Below, piece by piece: positions 53,504 to 60,860 of a stretch of DNA of 64,000 nucleotides; within the stretch, counting starts at the first letter, position 1; the number at the start of each line of letters is the position of its first letter. The notes under the pieces were generated by a model that saw nothing but the letters and a program-made list of their open reading frames with translations, did no database searches and was not told where the DNA came from. The stretch comes from an uncultured Acidobacteriota bacterium (GTDB lineage: Bacteria > Acidobacteriota > Vicinamibacteria > Marinacidobacterales > SMYC01): the NCBI GenBank assembly GCA_947259165.1, contig CAMYKY010000001.1, positions 35,303 through 99,302 of the forward strand. Reading direction: 5' to 3'. A program made the translations under genes and the position numbers.

Positions 53504-54229
53504 ATGTCGATGTTCGAAAAAGACAGCTCATCGAGCCCACCGCCCCGAAAACGGGGGCGGTGGCTCCTGTTTCTTGTCGGGGTGGTCGTAGGCGCTGCAG
53601 GGGCAACGCTGTTTCCTCATTACGCCGGAGAGTACCTCGGCGGCGTCTTCACTCCATCGGCCGTCGTCGAAGGTCAAGTCGTGGAAAAGGAGTCACAAGC
53701 GGAGAGAATCGTTCTCAAGGTGACCACTGCCGAGGGCGTGCTGCTTGCAAGTTTCACCGAGAATCGGCCCGACATCGATCTTCTCGTGGAGCCCGGAGCT
53801 TCGATCCGATTGGGAGCGAATCGCTACCAGCCCTTTCTCGAGAACCCGACCATCCTTTCGGTTCGCGAACCAGCCCAAGCTCCAAAAGACGTTGCGGAGA
53901 AGAGTGCGAGACAAACCTACCAGGAAGAGATGGAGGCCCAACTTCGAAAATGGGAAGCGAAGCTGGCAGAGCTCGAAGCGATCGCCTCCCGAGCGAGCGA
54001 CGAAGCTGCACAGGAGTATGACGCAGAGCTCGAGCTGCTTCGCGAGAAACGCGATGCGGCCAGGAAGAAGCTATCCGAGCTGAAGAGCGCCGGCGGTGTC
54101 GCGTGGAAGGACATGAAGTCTGGACTGGACTCCGCATGGTCGGAGCTCGAAGAGGCACTCTCTGATGCCGCGTCGCGATTTCGCGACGTCGAGGAGTCTT
54201 CCGAAACTGAGGAGTCCTCGAAGCTCTAG
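53504..54229 (+). CDS. Membrane-anchored coiled-coil protein (sll1863-like)
   Basis: A 241-residue protein with one membrane span (RWLLFLVGVVVGAAGATLF), a small beta domain (about residues 55-120) and a long C-terminal coiled coil (about 135-230). The coiled coil, for example QEEMEAQLRKWEAKLAELEA and AGGVAWKDMKSGLDSAWSEL, closely resembles the sll1863-type stress-response family. The ATG at 53504 has GGGAGA upstream. With its neighbours it suggests a small envelope-stress cluster; that role is inference. Confidence 0.7.
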   Translation: MSMFEKDSSSSPPPRKRGRWLLFLVGVVVGAAGATLFPHYAGEYLGGVFTPSAVVEGQVVEKESQAERIVLKVTTAEGVLLASFTENRPDIDLLVEPGASIRLGANRYQPFLENPTILSVREPAQAPKDVAEKSARQTYQEEMEAQLRKWEAKLAELEAIASRASDEAAQEYDAELELLREKRDAARKKLSELKSAGGVAWKDMKSGLDSAWSELEEALSDAASRFRDVEESSETEESSKL

Positions 54230-54380
54230 TTGCGGCGGCCGCGATCGCTGGTTACGCTTTTCACCCCCGCACCGCAACGCCCTGTAAGACGCCCGGGTTT
54301 TCAAAGGTCGCGGCGCGGCGCAGAGCCGCAATCAATTCCAAAATCCACAGAGAAGCAGGCCGGCAACACCGCCTGGTATC

Positions 54381-54755
54381 CTATCCTGTGGCCTCTTCAT
54401 CAAGAGCGTTTTGCGTCTTCGCAACACTCCGCGCTGTTTGCTTCACTTCCTCTGCAGCCTCGGTGAGCGCACCGCGTGCCTTGTCGTAGGCTTCGTGCAC
54501 CTCTCGTCCGGATTCGCGAAGCTCCGAGGCCAGCGCTCAGCGTGAATCCTCCGCTGTTTCGGCTGAACAGCGTCGGCGCTTCTCAGCCAGCTCGATCAAT
54601 CGGTCGCGGACTTTGCGGTTGAACGATCCTTCCGGAAAGTTGTCTTCTTCGTCCCGTTCGCCGGCCGATGGCGACGCTGGAACTAGCGCTCCCTTGCCGA
54701 GCTCGCGAGTGCAAGGGTGATACCAGTTGTCATTCAGGGATTCGCCTAGTTCCAT
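54381..54755 (-). pseudogene. Helical protein frame interrupted by TGA
   Basis: From ATG 54755 the reverse frame reads MELGESLNDNWYHPCTRELG, then LIELAEKRRRCSAETAEDSR, and meets TGA at 54537-54539. The same frame stays open for 51 more residues with clear helical character (ALASELRESGREVHEAYDKA, then ALTEAAEEVKQTARSV) and ends at TAG 54381-54383. The second half reads like a genuine coiled-coil protein. A CGA-to-TGA mutation is the simplest explanation. I found no SECIS-like hairpin after this TGA. Confidence 0.45.
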
Positions 54756-54935
54756 TGACTTCCGGGATGCGCTTCAATAGTTATTGATAATGTCGGGAAT
54801 GAAACGTGACCGTCGAGGAACAAAGTGGCAGTTTAGGGCGGCCGTGCGGAAAGACGAAGCGAGTGGCCGGCCGCGGGTCGTTCATTGTTTCGGCTCAGGG
54901 AGCCACGCTGAGGTCAGCGCAATGGGGGTGGATTC

Positions 54936-55961
54936 GTGAAGATTGCGGTCGTGTTTAACAGCCCTTCAGGCCACGTGTTCCAACACCGAGGCCCCTCCGC
55001 TCACGAAATCTGCCCGCCCGGAAATGTCGATCTTATCGTAAAAGGTCTGAGAGACTTGGGACACGAAACTGCGAAGTTGGAGGCTGACAGGGATCTGATC
55101 GACAGGCTGGCGGAGTTTTTTGGCGACTTCCGGGAAGACGAATGGCCGGGATTGGTCTTCAACGTCGCCTTCGGAATACAAGGACAGTTGCGCTATTGTC
55201 AGGTGCCGGCGCTCATGGACATGCTGGGCCTGCCCTATTTGGGCTCCGGGCCCTGGGGGCAGGCACTCGCTTCGGACAAGGCTGCAGCCAAGGCACTCCT
55301 TCGCCAGCGCGGCGTTCCCACGCCGGAGTTCGCCATTTTCAACTCCGCCGATGATCCGGATCCGGGCTTCGAGTATCCTCTGGTCGTCAAGCCACTGGCC
55401 GAGGCATCCTCTTTGGGAGTCCGCTTCGTTCACAATCCTGGGCAGATGCGCGCCGCCGTCGCGGAAACCCTGGCGCGTTTTCAGCAACCGATCATGCTGG
55501 AGCGTTTTGTGGCCGGCAGAGAATTCAATGTCAGCATCATTGGCAATGGACCAACGGCGCAGACCCTGCCGCCAGTCGAAGTCCTTCTCGGTGGCGAGGG
55601 GCTCCCAATTTACTCGACGGACGACAAGCGTGGCGCCGCAGGACGCAAGCTCGAGCTTATCGTGCCAGCACCGGTGCCGGCCCGCCTCGCGGAGCAGCTA
55701 CTACACTTGGCCCGCGAGGCTTTCGCCGTCCTGCAGTGCCGTGATTGGGCGCGCATCGAGTTCCGGCAGAGCTCCGAGGGTCGACTGTACGTCCTCGAAG
55801 TGAACACCCAACCAGGTCTCGGGAGCAGAGCTTCCCTGCCTGCCGCTGCCAGGGTGGCCGGAATGAAAGACTTGCCGGCCGTTCTGGAACAACTGGTGGC
55901 GGCGGCCGTCGCCCGCTATCGGCAGGACGCCCGATACCATCAAGACAAAGCGTCCGCTTGA
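54936..55961 (+). CDS. D-alanine--D-alanine ligase-like ATP-grasp protein
   Basis: A 341-residue ATP-grasp protein with the Ddl layout: N-terminal KIAVVFNSPSG, VFNVAFGIQGQLRYCQVPAL (cf. VFNxxEGxxGExRE in Ddl), ASDKAAAKALLRQRGVPTPE, VVKPLAEASSLGVRFV, and catalytic ARIEFRQSSEGRLYVLEVNT QPGL. The GTG start at 54936 is preceded by GGGGGTGG. Its place in the accessory island and the altered EGxxGE segment suggest a non-essential ligase of unknown acceptor, not the housekeeping Ddl. Confidence 0.82.
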   Translation: MKIAVVFNSPSGHVFQHRGPSAHEICPPGNVDLIVKGLRDLGHETAKLEADRDLIDRLAEFFGDFREDEWPGLVFNVAFGIQGQLRYCQVPALMDMLGLPYLGSGPWGQALASDKAAAKALLRQRGVPTPEFAIFNSADDPDPGFEYPLVVKPLAEASSLGVRFVHNPGQMRAAVAETLARFQQPIMLERFVAGREFNVSIIGNGPTAQTLPPVEVLLGGEGLPIYSTDDKRGAAGRKLELIVPAPVPARLAEQLLHLAREAFAVLQCRDWARIEFRQSSEGRLYVLEVNTQPGLGSRASLPAAARVAGMKDLPAVLEQLVAAAVARYRQDARYHQDKASA

Positions 55962-56100
55962 ACCGCACGAAAGTGATGCAAAGGCGCTCGACGAACGTCG
56001 CATGCCTCCGCTGCAGTTGTTCTAGTGCACGAACCCGCTGATCCTGCCGTAAATTCCTGGCCCTTTTCGGCGCTGACAGCGTTGCTCCTCCTCCGAATAT

Positions 56101-56140
56101 CTAGATATGAATTCGTCGGACTAGATATGAATTCGTCGGA
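56101..56140. repeat. Perfect 20-bp tandem duplication
   Basis: CTAGATATGAATTCGTCGGA occurs twice in tandem (56101-56120, 56121-56140), preceded by the partial palindrome TATCTAGATA. It lies in a gene-poor stretch (55962-56262) next to a transposase remnant. It could be an insertion-site footprint. Confidence 0.8.
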
Positions 56141-56262
56141 GCGCCTTGTCAGCACCCAAAATGACGTCGGAATTTACCGACAGGATCAGCGGGTCCATGC
56201 ACTAGTTCAGTTGAAACGTGACACCAACCCGCTCCAAGATGAGGAGCCAAGAGGAGTCACCG

Positions 56263-56395
56263 ATGCGCCATCAATCCCGCCGCAAGTTCAGTGACGAAGA
56301 GAAGGCAGCGATTCTGCGTCAGCACCTGGTCGACAAGAAGGCCGTGTCGGATGTGTGCGACGCGCACGGCATCCTGTCCCTTCCACAAACTCGAC
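56263..56395 (+). pseudogene. IS3/IS911-type OrfA transposase fragment
   Basis: The ATG at 56263 starts MRHQSRRKFSDEEKAAILRQ, then HLVDKKAVSDVCDAHGI, the helix-turn-helix N-terminus of IS3-family OrfA proteins. The match ends after about 40 residues and the frame runs on into unrelated sequence. No OrfB is present. It is a 5' remnant of an insertion sequence. Confidence 0.7.
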
Positions 56396-56399
56396 CACT

Positions 56400-56433
56400 C
56401 GATTCCAAACAGACGCCGATTCCAAACAGACGC
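56400..56433. repeat. 17-bp tandem duplication
   Basis: CGATTCCAAACAGACGC occurs twice in tandem at 56400-56416 and 56417-56433, immediately after the OrfA remnant breaks off. This suggests slippage or a repair scar at the break. Confidence 0.75.
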
Positions 56434-56635
56434 CCGGACCATCACGGGACTGGTGAGCGAGGGCTACAAGCCTGATCATGGGCAGACCTATCATCCAATC
56501 TGTAGCAACACGCCCTCGCTGGCACGAGCCCTCGTCGTTTGCTACCTTGGTAGACACACCTCTAACAGCAGCACATTCTGCGTCCAAAGACGGGCCTAAG
56601 CTCCACTCGACCCCGAGGGACGGAAGGAGGCCTCT

Positions 56636-57814
56636 ATGCCAACCATCGCTGCAAGATTCCTCGTACTGTCGTTGCTCACAGTTTCCGCGGTTTCCGCCGC
56701 TTCCGGACTTGCCCAAGTTCCGGCCGGCCTGAAAGAATCCGGGCCAGTGGTCTGCCGGGGGATGGAAGACATCGTTCTGGTGAATCGATACATCGAGACC
56801 GCAGGCAACGGCGTCGAGGTCCGCGGTAGCTGCGACGTGGAGATCGTCGGCAGTCGGATCCTTGCGGGAGGCGTGGGCGTTCTCGTGGCCGGAAACGGCG
56901 ATGTCAACATCCACGACAGCTACGTCGAAGGAGCCCAAGGCGGTCTTGTCGTGGCCGGAAACGGCGACATCAACTACGGAAACAGTACCATCCGCGGTGG
57001 AACGCGTGTCACCGGTAACGGAGATATCATCGATCTCGGCGGAAACGATGTCGACGGGTTCGCCGGAAGCAACCCGGGCTCGGTCGAGCACGCTCCGTCG
57101 GACGTGATCATCGGGCCAGGCGGCATCCGCGTCGTCGATGCGGACGGGACCGTGGTCACAACTGGACCGGGTGGCGTCAGGATCGAAGCCGGAGGTGAGG
57201 TCGTCGACGTCACGCCCGGCGGGGTCCATGCACGCAGTGACAGCGAAGTAGTTCGAGTTTCGCCGGGCGGACGCGTCATCGTGGAAAACGATAACGAGAC
57301 CGTTGTCGTGGACGGCGCCTACGTCAGCATCCGTCCGGGAAGCACGACGGACGTCTCAGGCGATTGGCGAGCAACTAGCGGTTCCTACAGCGCTGCCGAT
57401 ACCAGCCGGATCTTGGTCGAGCTGGGTGCAACGGAATCGTCGGGTAACATCGAGCTCAACCTTGCCGGAGATGTGCTCTTCGATTTCGATAGCACGGACA
57501 TCCGTCCGGAGGCGGCGGAACAGCTCAGGAAGCTCGCACACATTTTGCGCCAGAGGGCGGCGGGCGAAGTTTTCGTCGATGGCCATACCGACTCCGTGGG
57601 CGGCGACGGCTACAACAAGACACTATCGAAACAGCGCGCCGTTTCGGTGATGCACTGGCTCAACACCCACGAGTCGATCCCGGCGTATTTGATGAAAGGG
57701 CGAGGAATCGGTGCGAAGAAACCGATTTCGTACAACACCATGCCCGACGGATCGGACCACCCTGAGGGTCGCGCAAAGAACCGACGCGTCGAGATCCGCT
57801 TCGCCTCGCGCTGA
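56636..57814 (+). CDS. OmpA-family protein with beta-helix/DUF3060-like N-terminal domain
   Basis: A 392-residue exported protein. The signal peptide ends near SGLAQ. Residues about 35-145 form short imperfect repeats (DIVLVNRYIETAGNGVEVRG, SCDVEIVGSRILAGGVGVLV, AGNGDVNIHDSYVEGAQGGL), typical of a right-handed beta-helix or DUF3060. A Val/Gly-rich repeat region follows (about 155-230). The C-terminal OmpA domain (about 275-390) has LFDFDSTDIRPEAAEQL, FVDGHTDSVGGDGYNKTLSK and AKNRRVEIRF, which bind peptidoglycan. GGAAGGAGG lies before the ATG. It is probably a surface or periplasmic structural protein. Confidence 0.85.
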   Translation: MPTIAARFLVLSLLTVSAVSAASGLAQVPAGLKESGPVVCRGMEDIVLVNRYIETAGNGVEVRGSCDVEIVGSRILAGGVGVLVAGNGDVNIHDSYVEGAQGGLVVAGNGDINYGNSTIRGGTRVTGNGDIIDLGGNDVDGFAGSNPGSVEHAPSDVIIGPGGIRVVDADGTVVTTGPGGVRIEAGGEVVDVTPGGVHARSDSEVVRVSPGGRVIVENDNETVVVDGAYVSIRPGSTTDVSGDWRATSGSYSAADTSRILVELGATESSGNIELNLAGDVLFDFDSTDIRPEAAEQLRKLAHILRQRAAGEVFVDGHTDSVGGDGYNKTLSKQRAVSVMHWLNTHESIPAYLMKGRGIGAKKPISYNTMPDGSDHPEGRAKNRRVEIRFASR

Positions 57815-57856
57815 ATACCTCATGAGGGCACCTGCAACCTTTCGCGATTGCGATTC

Positions 57857-59066
57857 GGGTGCTTCCGCCATCAATTGTTGCTACGCCGCCAGAGGCATTC
57901 GAATGCTCGTGGCAGTTGCCTGCGTACGAGTGCCACCGAACGCGATCACGTCGTACGCTATTAATGTTGATACGGATGTCCGCGCGCACACAAAGATCTC
58001 CCTGAGCGTCAGGCGCCGGGTGGCGAGTCCGGCCTGCATCGCCGGAGTCCGGGTCTCGCGTCCGAACTTCAGAGCGCCGTGGGGCCTGGCGAAGTTGTAG
58101 TAACAGCGGACCAGTTCCAGTTGCTCCTCGAGCTTTTCCTTCGACCGAGCGTGGGAAAGCGTTCGTCGCGCCAGGTACGCCAAGCTTTGCCGGATCGTCA
58201 GATTCAGGCGCTCGATGAACGAGGTGTTCAATGTCGACGAATCTTCCGAGTTTTTGAGCGCTTCTTCGAAGCGCCACCTGGCTCCCAGCAGCTCTCTACG
58301 TTCGACCTTCACGATGCGATCGTTGCTTCGGGTCTTCAGGACCTGCGCATAGAGCACGGCCGGCCCGAAAACGCGGCGGACGACCTTCTCGTAGAAATCG
58401 AATCCGTCGGTGACGATCAGTGGAAAACCCTGGAAATCCATCCGGTCGGCGACGTCGCGCACCAGGGAGAGTGTATTCCGGTAGCTTCTACGCCCAACCA
58501 CCGTCGATGGCCAGAGACGAGACCCAACTTCGATCGCCGCGAAGATCCACGTTGTTCGGTCCTTGCTGCCGGCGAAGGAGCGAATCTCGTCGGCTTGGAG
58601 CTCCTCGACACCGAATCCACTGATTCGTCCGCTGTTGAAACGGCGGCAAGCGTCCGGCGCCTTCTCGAGCCAGCGCGCGACGGTGTTCCAGGCAATTCCC
58701 TCGACCCGAGCAACCGCGGAAATGCTGACACCCTCGACTCTGAGAGCGACGACCGTGTCGAAAGTAGCTCTTCGATGCTGGAGACGGTAGTAGGGCGTGC
58801 CCTTGGTCGAAGAGAACGTCTTTCCGCATCTGACGCACCGGTATCGACGCCGTTTCCCGGATCTCGTTGTGTAGAAACCGTGGCGAACGATGTTCCCGGA
58901 ACCGACTTTTCCGTGGAACTTACATGCGGGATTGAGACATCTGCGATTCTTCAATTCGGCTTGGCCCCTGTCAGACGAAAGAACTGCGTCTCTCGAAATC
59001 GGGCTCAAACTCTAGCACGCAGATGGGTTATTGCCTGGCCACCAACACTTGATTGCGGAAGCACCC
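57857..59066 (-). mobile_element. Complete IS1-like insertion sequence (1,210 bp)
   Basis: Terminal inverted repeats of 24 bases, 57857-57880 and 59043-59066, match at 22 of 24 positions (outer end GGGTGCTTCCGC). They enclose one transposase gene on the reverse strand. No obvious target duplication flanks it (left ...GCGATTC, right ATCGCGG...). The right side enters a truncated PIN-domain gene, so insertion may have been followed by deletion. Confidence 0.8.
57881..59008 (-). CDS. IS1-like transposase with N-terminal zinc ribbon
   Basis: A 375-residue DDE transposase. Cys24, Cys29, Cys58 and Cys61 form a zinc ribbon, followed by a helix-turn-helix (VEGVSISAVARVEGIAWNTV). Catalytic candidates are the Asp in LQADEIRSF, the Asp in PLIVTDGFDFYEK, and the Glu in NTSFIERLNLTIRQ. 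The C-terminal QLELVRCYYNFARPHGALKF is characteristic of IS1-type proteins. The frame is intact from end to end and lies just inside the terminal repeats. The C-terminus extends past the usual end by about 40 residues. Confidence 0.88.
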   Translation of the reverse strand: MSPISRDAVLSSDRGQAELKNRRCLNPACKFHGKVGSGNIVRHGFYTTRSGKRRRYRCVRCGKTFSSTKGTPYYRLQHRRATFDTVVALRVEGVSISAVARVEGIAWNTVARWLEKAPDACRRFNSGRISGFGVEELQADEIRSFAGSKDRTTWIFAAIEVGSRLWPSTVVGRRSYRNTLSLVRDVADRMDFQGFPLIVTDGFDFYEKVVRRVFGPAVLYAQVLKTRSNDRIVKVERRELLGARWRFEEALKNSEDSSTLNTSFIERLNLTIRQSLAYLARRTLSHARSKEKLEEQLELVRCYYNFARPHGALKFGRETRTPAMQAGLATRRLTLREIFVCARTSVSTLIAYDVIAFGGTRTQATATSIRMPLAA

Positions 59067-59210
59067 ATCGCGGCCTTTGCTGCGCGCGGTCTGTGTGAGG
59101 CACTCTTCGAGCTTTGTTTGGAAAAACATGAGATTGCGGCAAGCGCACCGCTTCTCGAGGAAGTGAAAGAAAAGATCAAGACGAAAATCAAGCTTCCCGG
59201 CCTTTCGTGA
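59049..59210 (+). pseudogene. Truncated PIN-domain toxin fragment
   Basis: The frame entering from the IS end reads IAAFAARGLCEALFELCLEK, then HEIAASAPLLEEVKEKIKTK, and stops at 59208-59210. This matches residues about 10-55 of PIN-family (VapC-like) toxins. The N-terminal acidic strand is lost at the IS boundary, and most of the C-terminal part, with its other catalytic acids, is missing. It is a remnant, not a working toxin. Confidence 0.55.
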
Positions 59211-59305
59211 GCCGCGGCTCATTTGACAGCCGCCACGTGGTCGCGCAAGACTTGCGGGTACATCGAACCACGTGTCGTCGTAAACCAAACAAACGGAGGC
59301 GTTAC

Positions 59306-60469
59306 ATGCGTCACATCCTTACCCTTTTCGTCGTCGGCGTGGTTGCGCTGGCGTTGGCGCCAGCCCCGGCCTCGGCCCAGGCTATGGAGAGTGTCGAGCC
59401 CTTCTCGGTCGGTACCTTCAATATTAATGGCTATGAGAAAGTCGGGCTGGTTCTTCGGGACCAGTACGTCGTCGATCTCGAAGCGGCCAATCGGGCACTC
59501 GAAATGGGGCCCGGCGTTGCTGAGATCCCGATGCCCGAAGATATGCTTGGGCTCATCGAGCAGTACGAGTATGGCCTGAAGTACCGACTGTACGAGATCG
59601 TCAACTCCATCGTGCAGAACGACCAGTTGTCCGCGAGCATGCGGCCGGGCTTCGTTCACGAAGTAGCGGAAGTGGACATCTTGGCCCCCATCCGCTATCC
59701 GGGCAAGATCCTGAACGCGGCGGGGAACTTCTACAGCCACACCTGCGAGGGCTGCTCTGCCGAGGAGCAGGCGGCCAATGACCGCGAGATCCGCGCGAAC
59801 CGCGGCATCCCCTACCTGTTTCTGAAACCGGGTGAAGGCGTTGTGATCGGTGACGGCGAAGAAGTCGTCATTCCAGCCGGCCGCACCGAGACCGACTGGG
59901 AAGTGGAGTTTGGCACGGTGATCGGACGTCCCGCCAAGTACGTCTCGGCCACCAATGCCTATGATTACGTCTTCGGTTACACCGTCACGATCGATATTTC
60001 CGATCGAGGCGGGCGTCCCGGTGAGCGCACATCCGACTGGCTCGTCGGCAAGGGCCACGATACGTTCGCGCCCATGGGTCCCTGGATCGTGCCGAAGGAG
60101 TTCTATGGGGATCCGATGGAGCGTCTCCACCAGCAACTGACGATCGACGGCGTGACGGTTCAGGAAGCGAAAGCCGGTGACATGATCCACTCCATCCCGG
60201 AGTTGATTGAGTACGGCTCGTCCATCCTCACCCTGTTCCCGGGTGACGTCGTCAACAGCGGTACCTCCGGCGGCACCTCGTCCGGTGCCTTTGCCGAAGG
60301 CACACGCCAAGGTTACCTGCAGCCGGGTGAGACGATCGAGGCCCATATCGAGGGTATCGGCTCGCTGCATCATCCCGCCGTTGCGGGAGAACCGCTGCCG
60401 GACGACCTGACCGGCGCGGAGTTGCCGGTGGTTGGCACCTACAACGAAGCCACCGACAGCGACAACTGA
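59306..60469 (+). CDS. Secreted fumarylacetoacetate hydrolase (FAH)-family protein
   Basis: A 387-residue protein with a clear Sec signal peptide (MRHILTLFVVGVVALALAPA, cleaved near ASAQA). The FAH fold follows: ILNAAGNFYSHTCEGCSAEE, the metal-site segment TETDWEVEFGTVIG, YTVTIDISDRGG, and GDVVNSGTSGGTSSGAF. FAH enzymes are normally cytosolic hydrolases, hydratases or decarboxylases of keto acids; export is unusual. The ATG at 59306 has GGAGG upstream. Earlier starts lie in the PIN remnant. A tartrate-type operon lies convergent downstream, but a shared pathway is not shown. Confidence 0.82.
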   Translation: MRHILTLFVVGVVALALAPAPASAQAMESVEPFSVGTFNINGYEKVGLVLRDQYVVDLEAANRALEMGPGVAEIPMPEDMLGLIEQYEYGLKYRLYEIVNSIVQNDQLSASMRPGFVHEVAEVDILAPIRYPGKILNAAGNFYSHTCEGCSAEEQAANDREIRANRGIPYLFLKPGEGVVIGDGEEVVIPAGRTETDWEVEFGTVIGRPAKYVSATNAYDYVFGYTVTIDISDRGGRPGERTSDWLVGKGHDTFAPMGPWIVPKEFYGDPMERLHQQLTIDGVTVQEAKAGDMIHSIPELIEYGSSILTLFPGDVVNSGTSGGTSSGAFAEGTRQGYLQPGETIEAHIEGIGSLHHPAVAGEPLPDDLTGAELPVVGTYNEATDSDN

Positions 60470-60512
60470 TCTCGTCGGGCGGACTGCCGCCCAACCGACA
60501 CGACAAACCATC

Positions 60513-60544
60513 AGCGCCCTGGGCCCGTCCCGGGGCGCTTTCTT
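60513..60544 (+). terminator. Rho-independent terminator after the FAH gene
   Basis: AGCGCCC (60513-60519) pairs with GGGCGCT (60533-60539) around a G/C-rich loop, followed by TTCTT. Confidence 0.8.
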
Positions 60545-60579
60545 GTGCCTTCGGGGCGTGCCTTCTAAAAACTCATCCT

Positions 60580-60768
60580 TCCGCGTCAGTCTTGATCTTT
60601 CTCGTGAGCGGGCGTCACGATGCCGTCATGATTTGGTCGGTTCTACGCTCGCTCTTCTCGGTGTTCAAGACGCAGCGCTCGCTCGCCATTGAGAATCTCG
60701 CTCTCCGGCAGCAGCTCGCCGTCCTCCGCCGTTCGGTGCTTCCGCAACCGAGTGTTGGTGGCGCCTGA
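60580..60768 (+). pseudogene. Third fragment of the integrase-like transposase
   Basis: The frame reads LIFLVSGRHDAVMIWSVLRS, then LAIENLALRQQLAVLRRSV, the same N-terminal region as the fragments at 47.4-47.9 kb but from a diverged copy. It ends at TGA 60766-60768 because the 58-bp miniature element is inserted right after RRSV. Confidence 0.7.
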
Positions 60769-60792
60769 CCCACACTTGATTGCGGAAGCACC
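60735..60792. mobile_element. 58-bp miniature derivative of the IS1-like element
   Basis: GGTGCTTCCGCAACCGAGTG plus TTG at 60735-60757 and its near-complement at 60771-60792 are the two ends of the IS at 57857-59066, joined with only 13 bases between them. The right end shares 20 identical bases with the IS right end (CACTTGATTGCGGAAGCACC). It lacks any gene, so it could move only if the full-length transposase acts on it. Confidence 0.65.
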
Positions 60793-60860
60793 GGCTTAAG
60801 TCGTGGATTCAAAGGCGGATCGACTTTTTGCGGACGACAGCGCTAAGCGCCGGCGCCGCC

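Noticed and set aside
54537..54539. Second selenocysteine codon
   Set aside because: The frame stays open after TGA, but no stem-loop with SECIS spacing follows, there is no Cys-Sec motif, and a CGA-to-TGA mutation explains it.
58079..59098. 339-residue + strand frame opposite the IS1-like transposase
   Set aside because: The reverse frame has zinc-ribbon and DDE motifs and fits the inverted repeats; the + frame crosses the IS end and is a shadow.
59219..60511. 430-residue reverse frame opposite the FAH gene
   Set aside because: The + strand has a signal peptide, ribosome-binding site and FAH motifs; the reverse frame has none.
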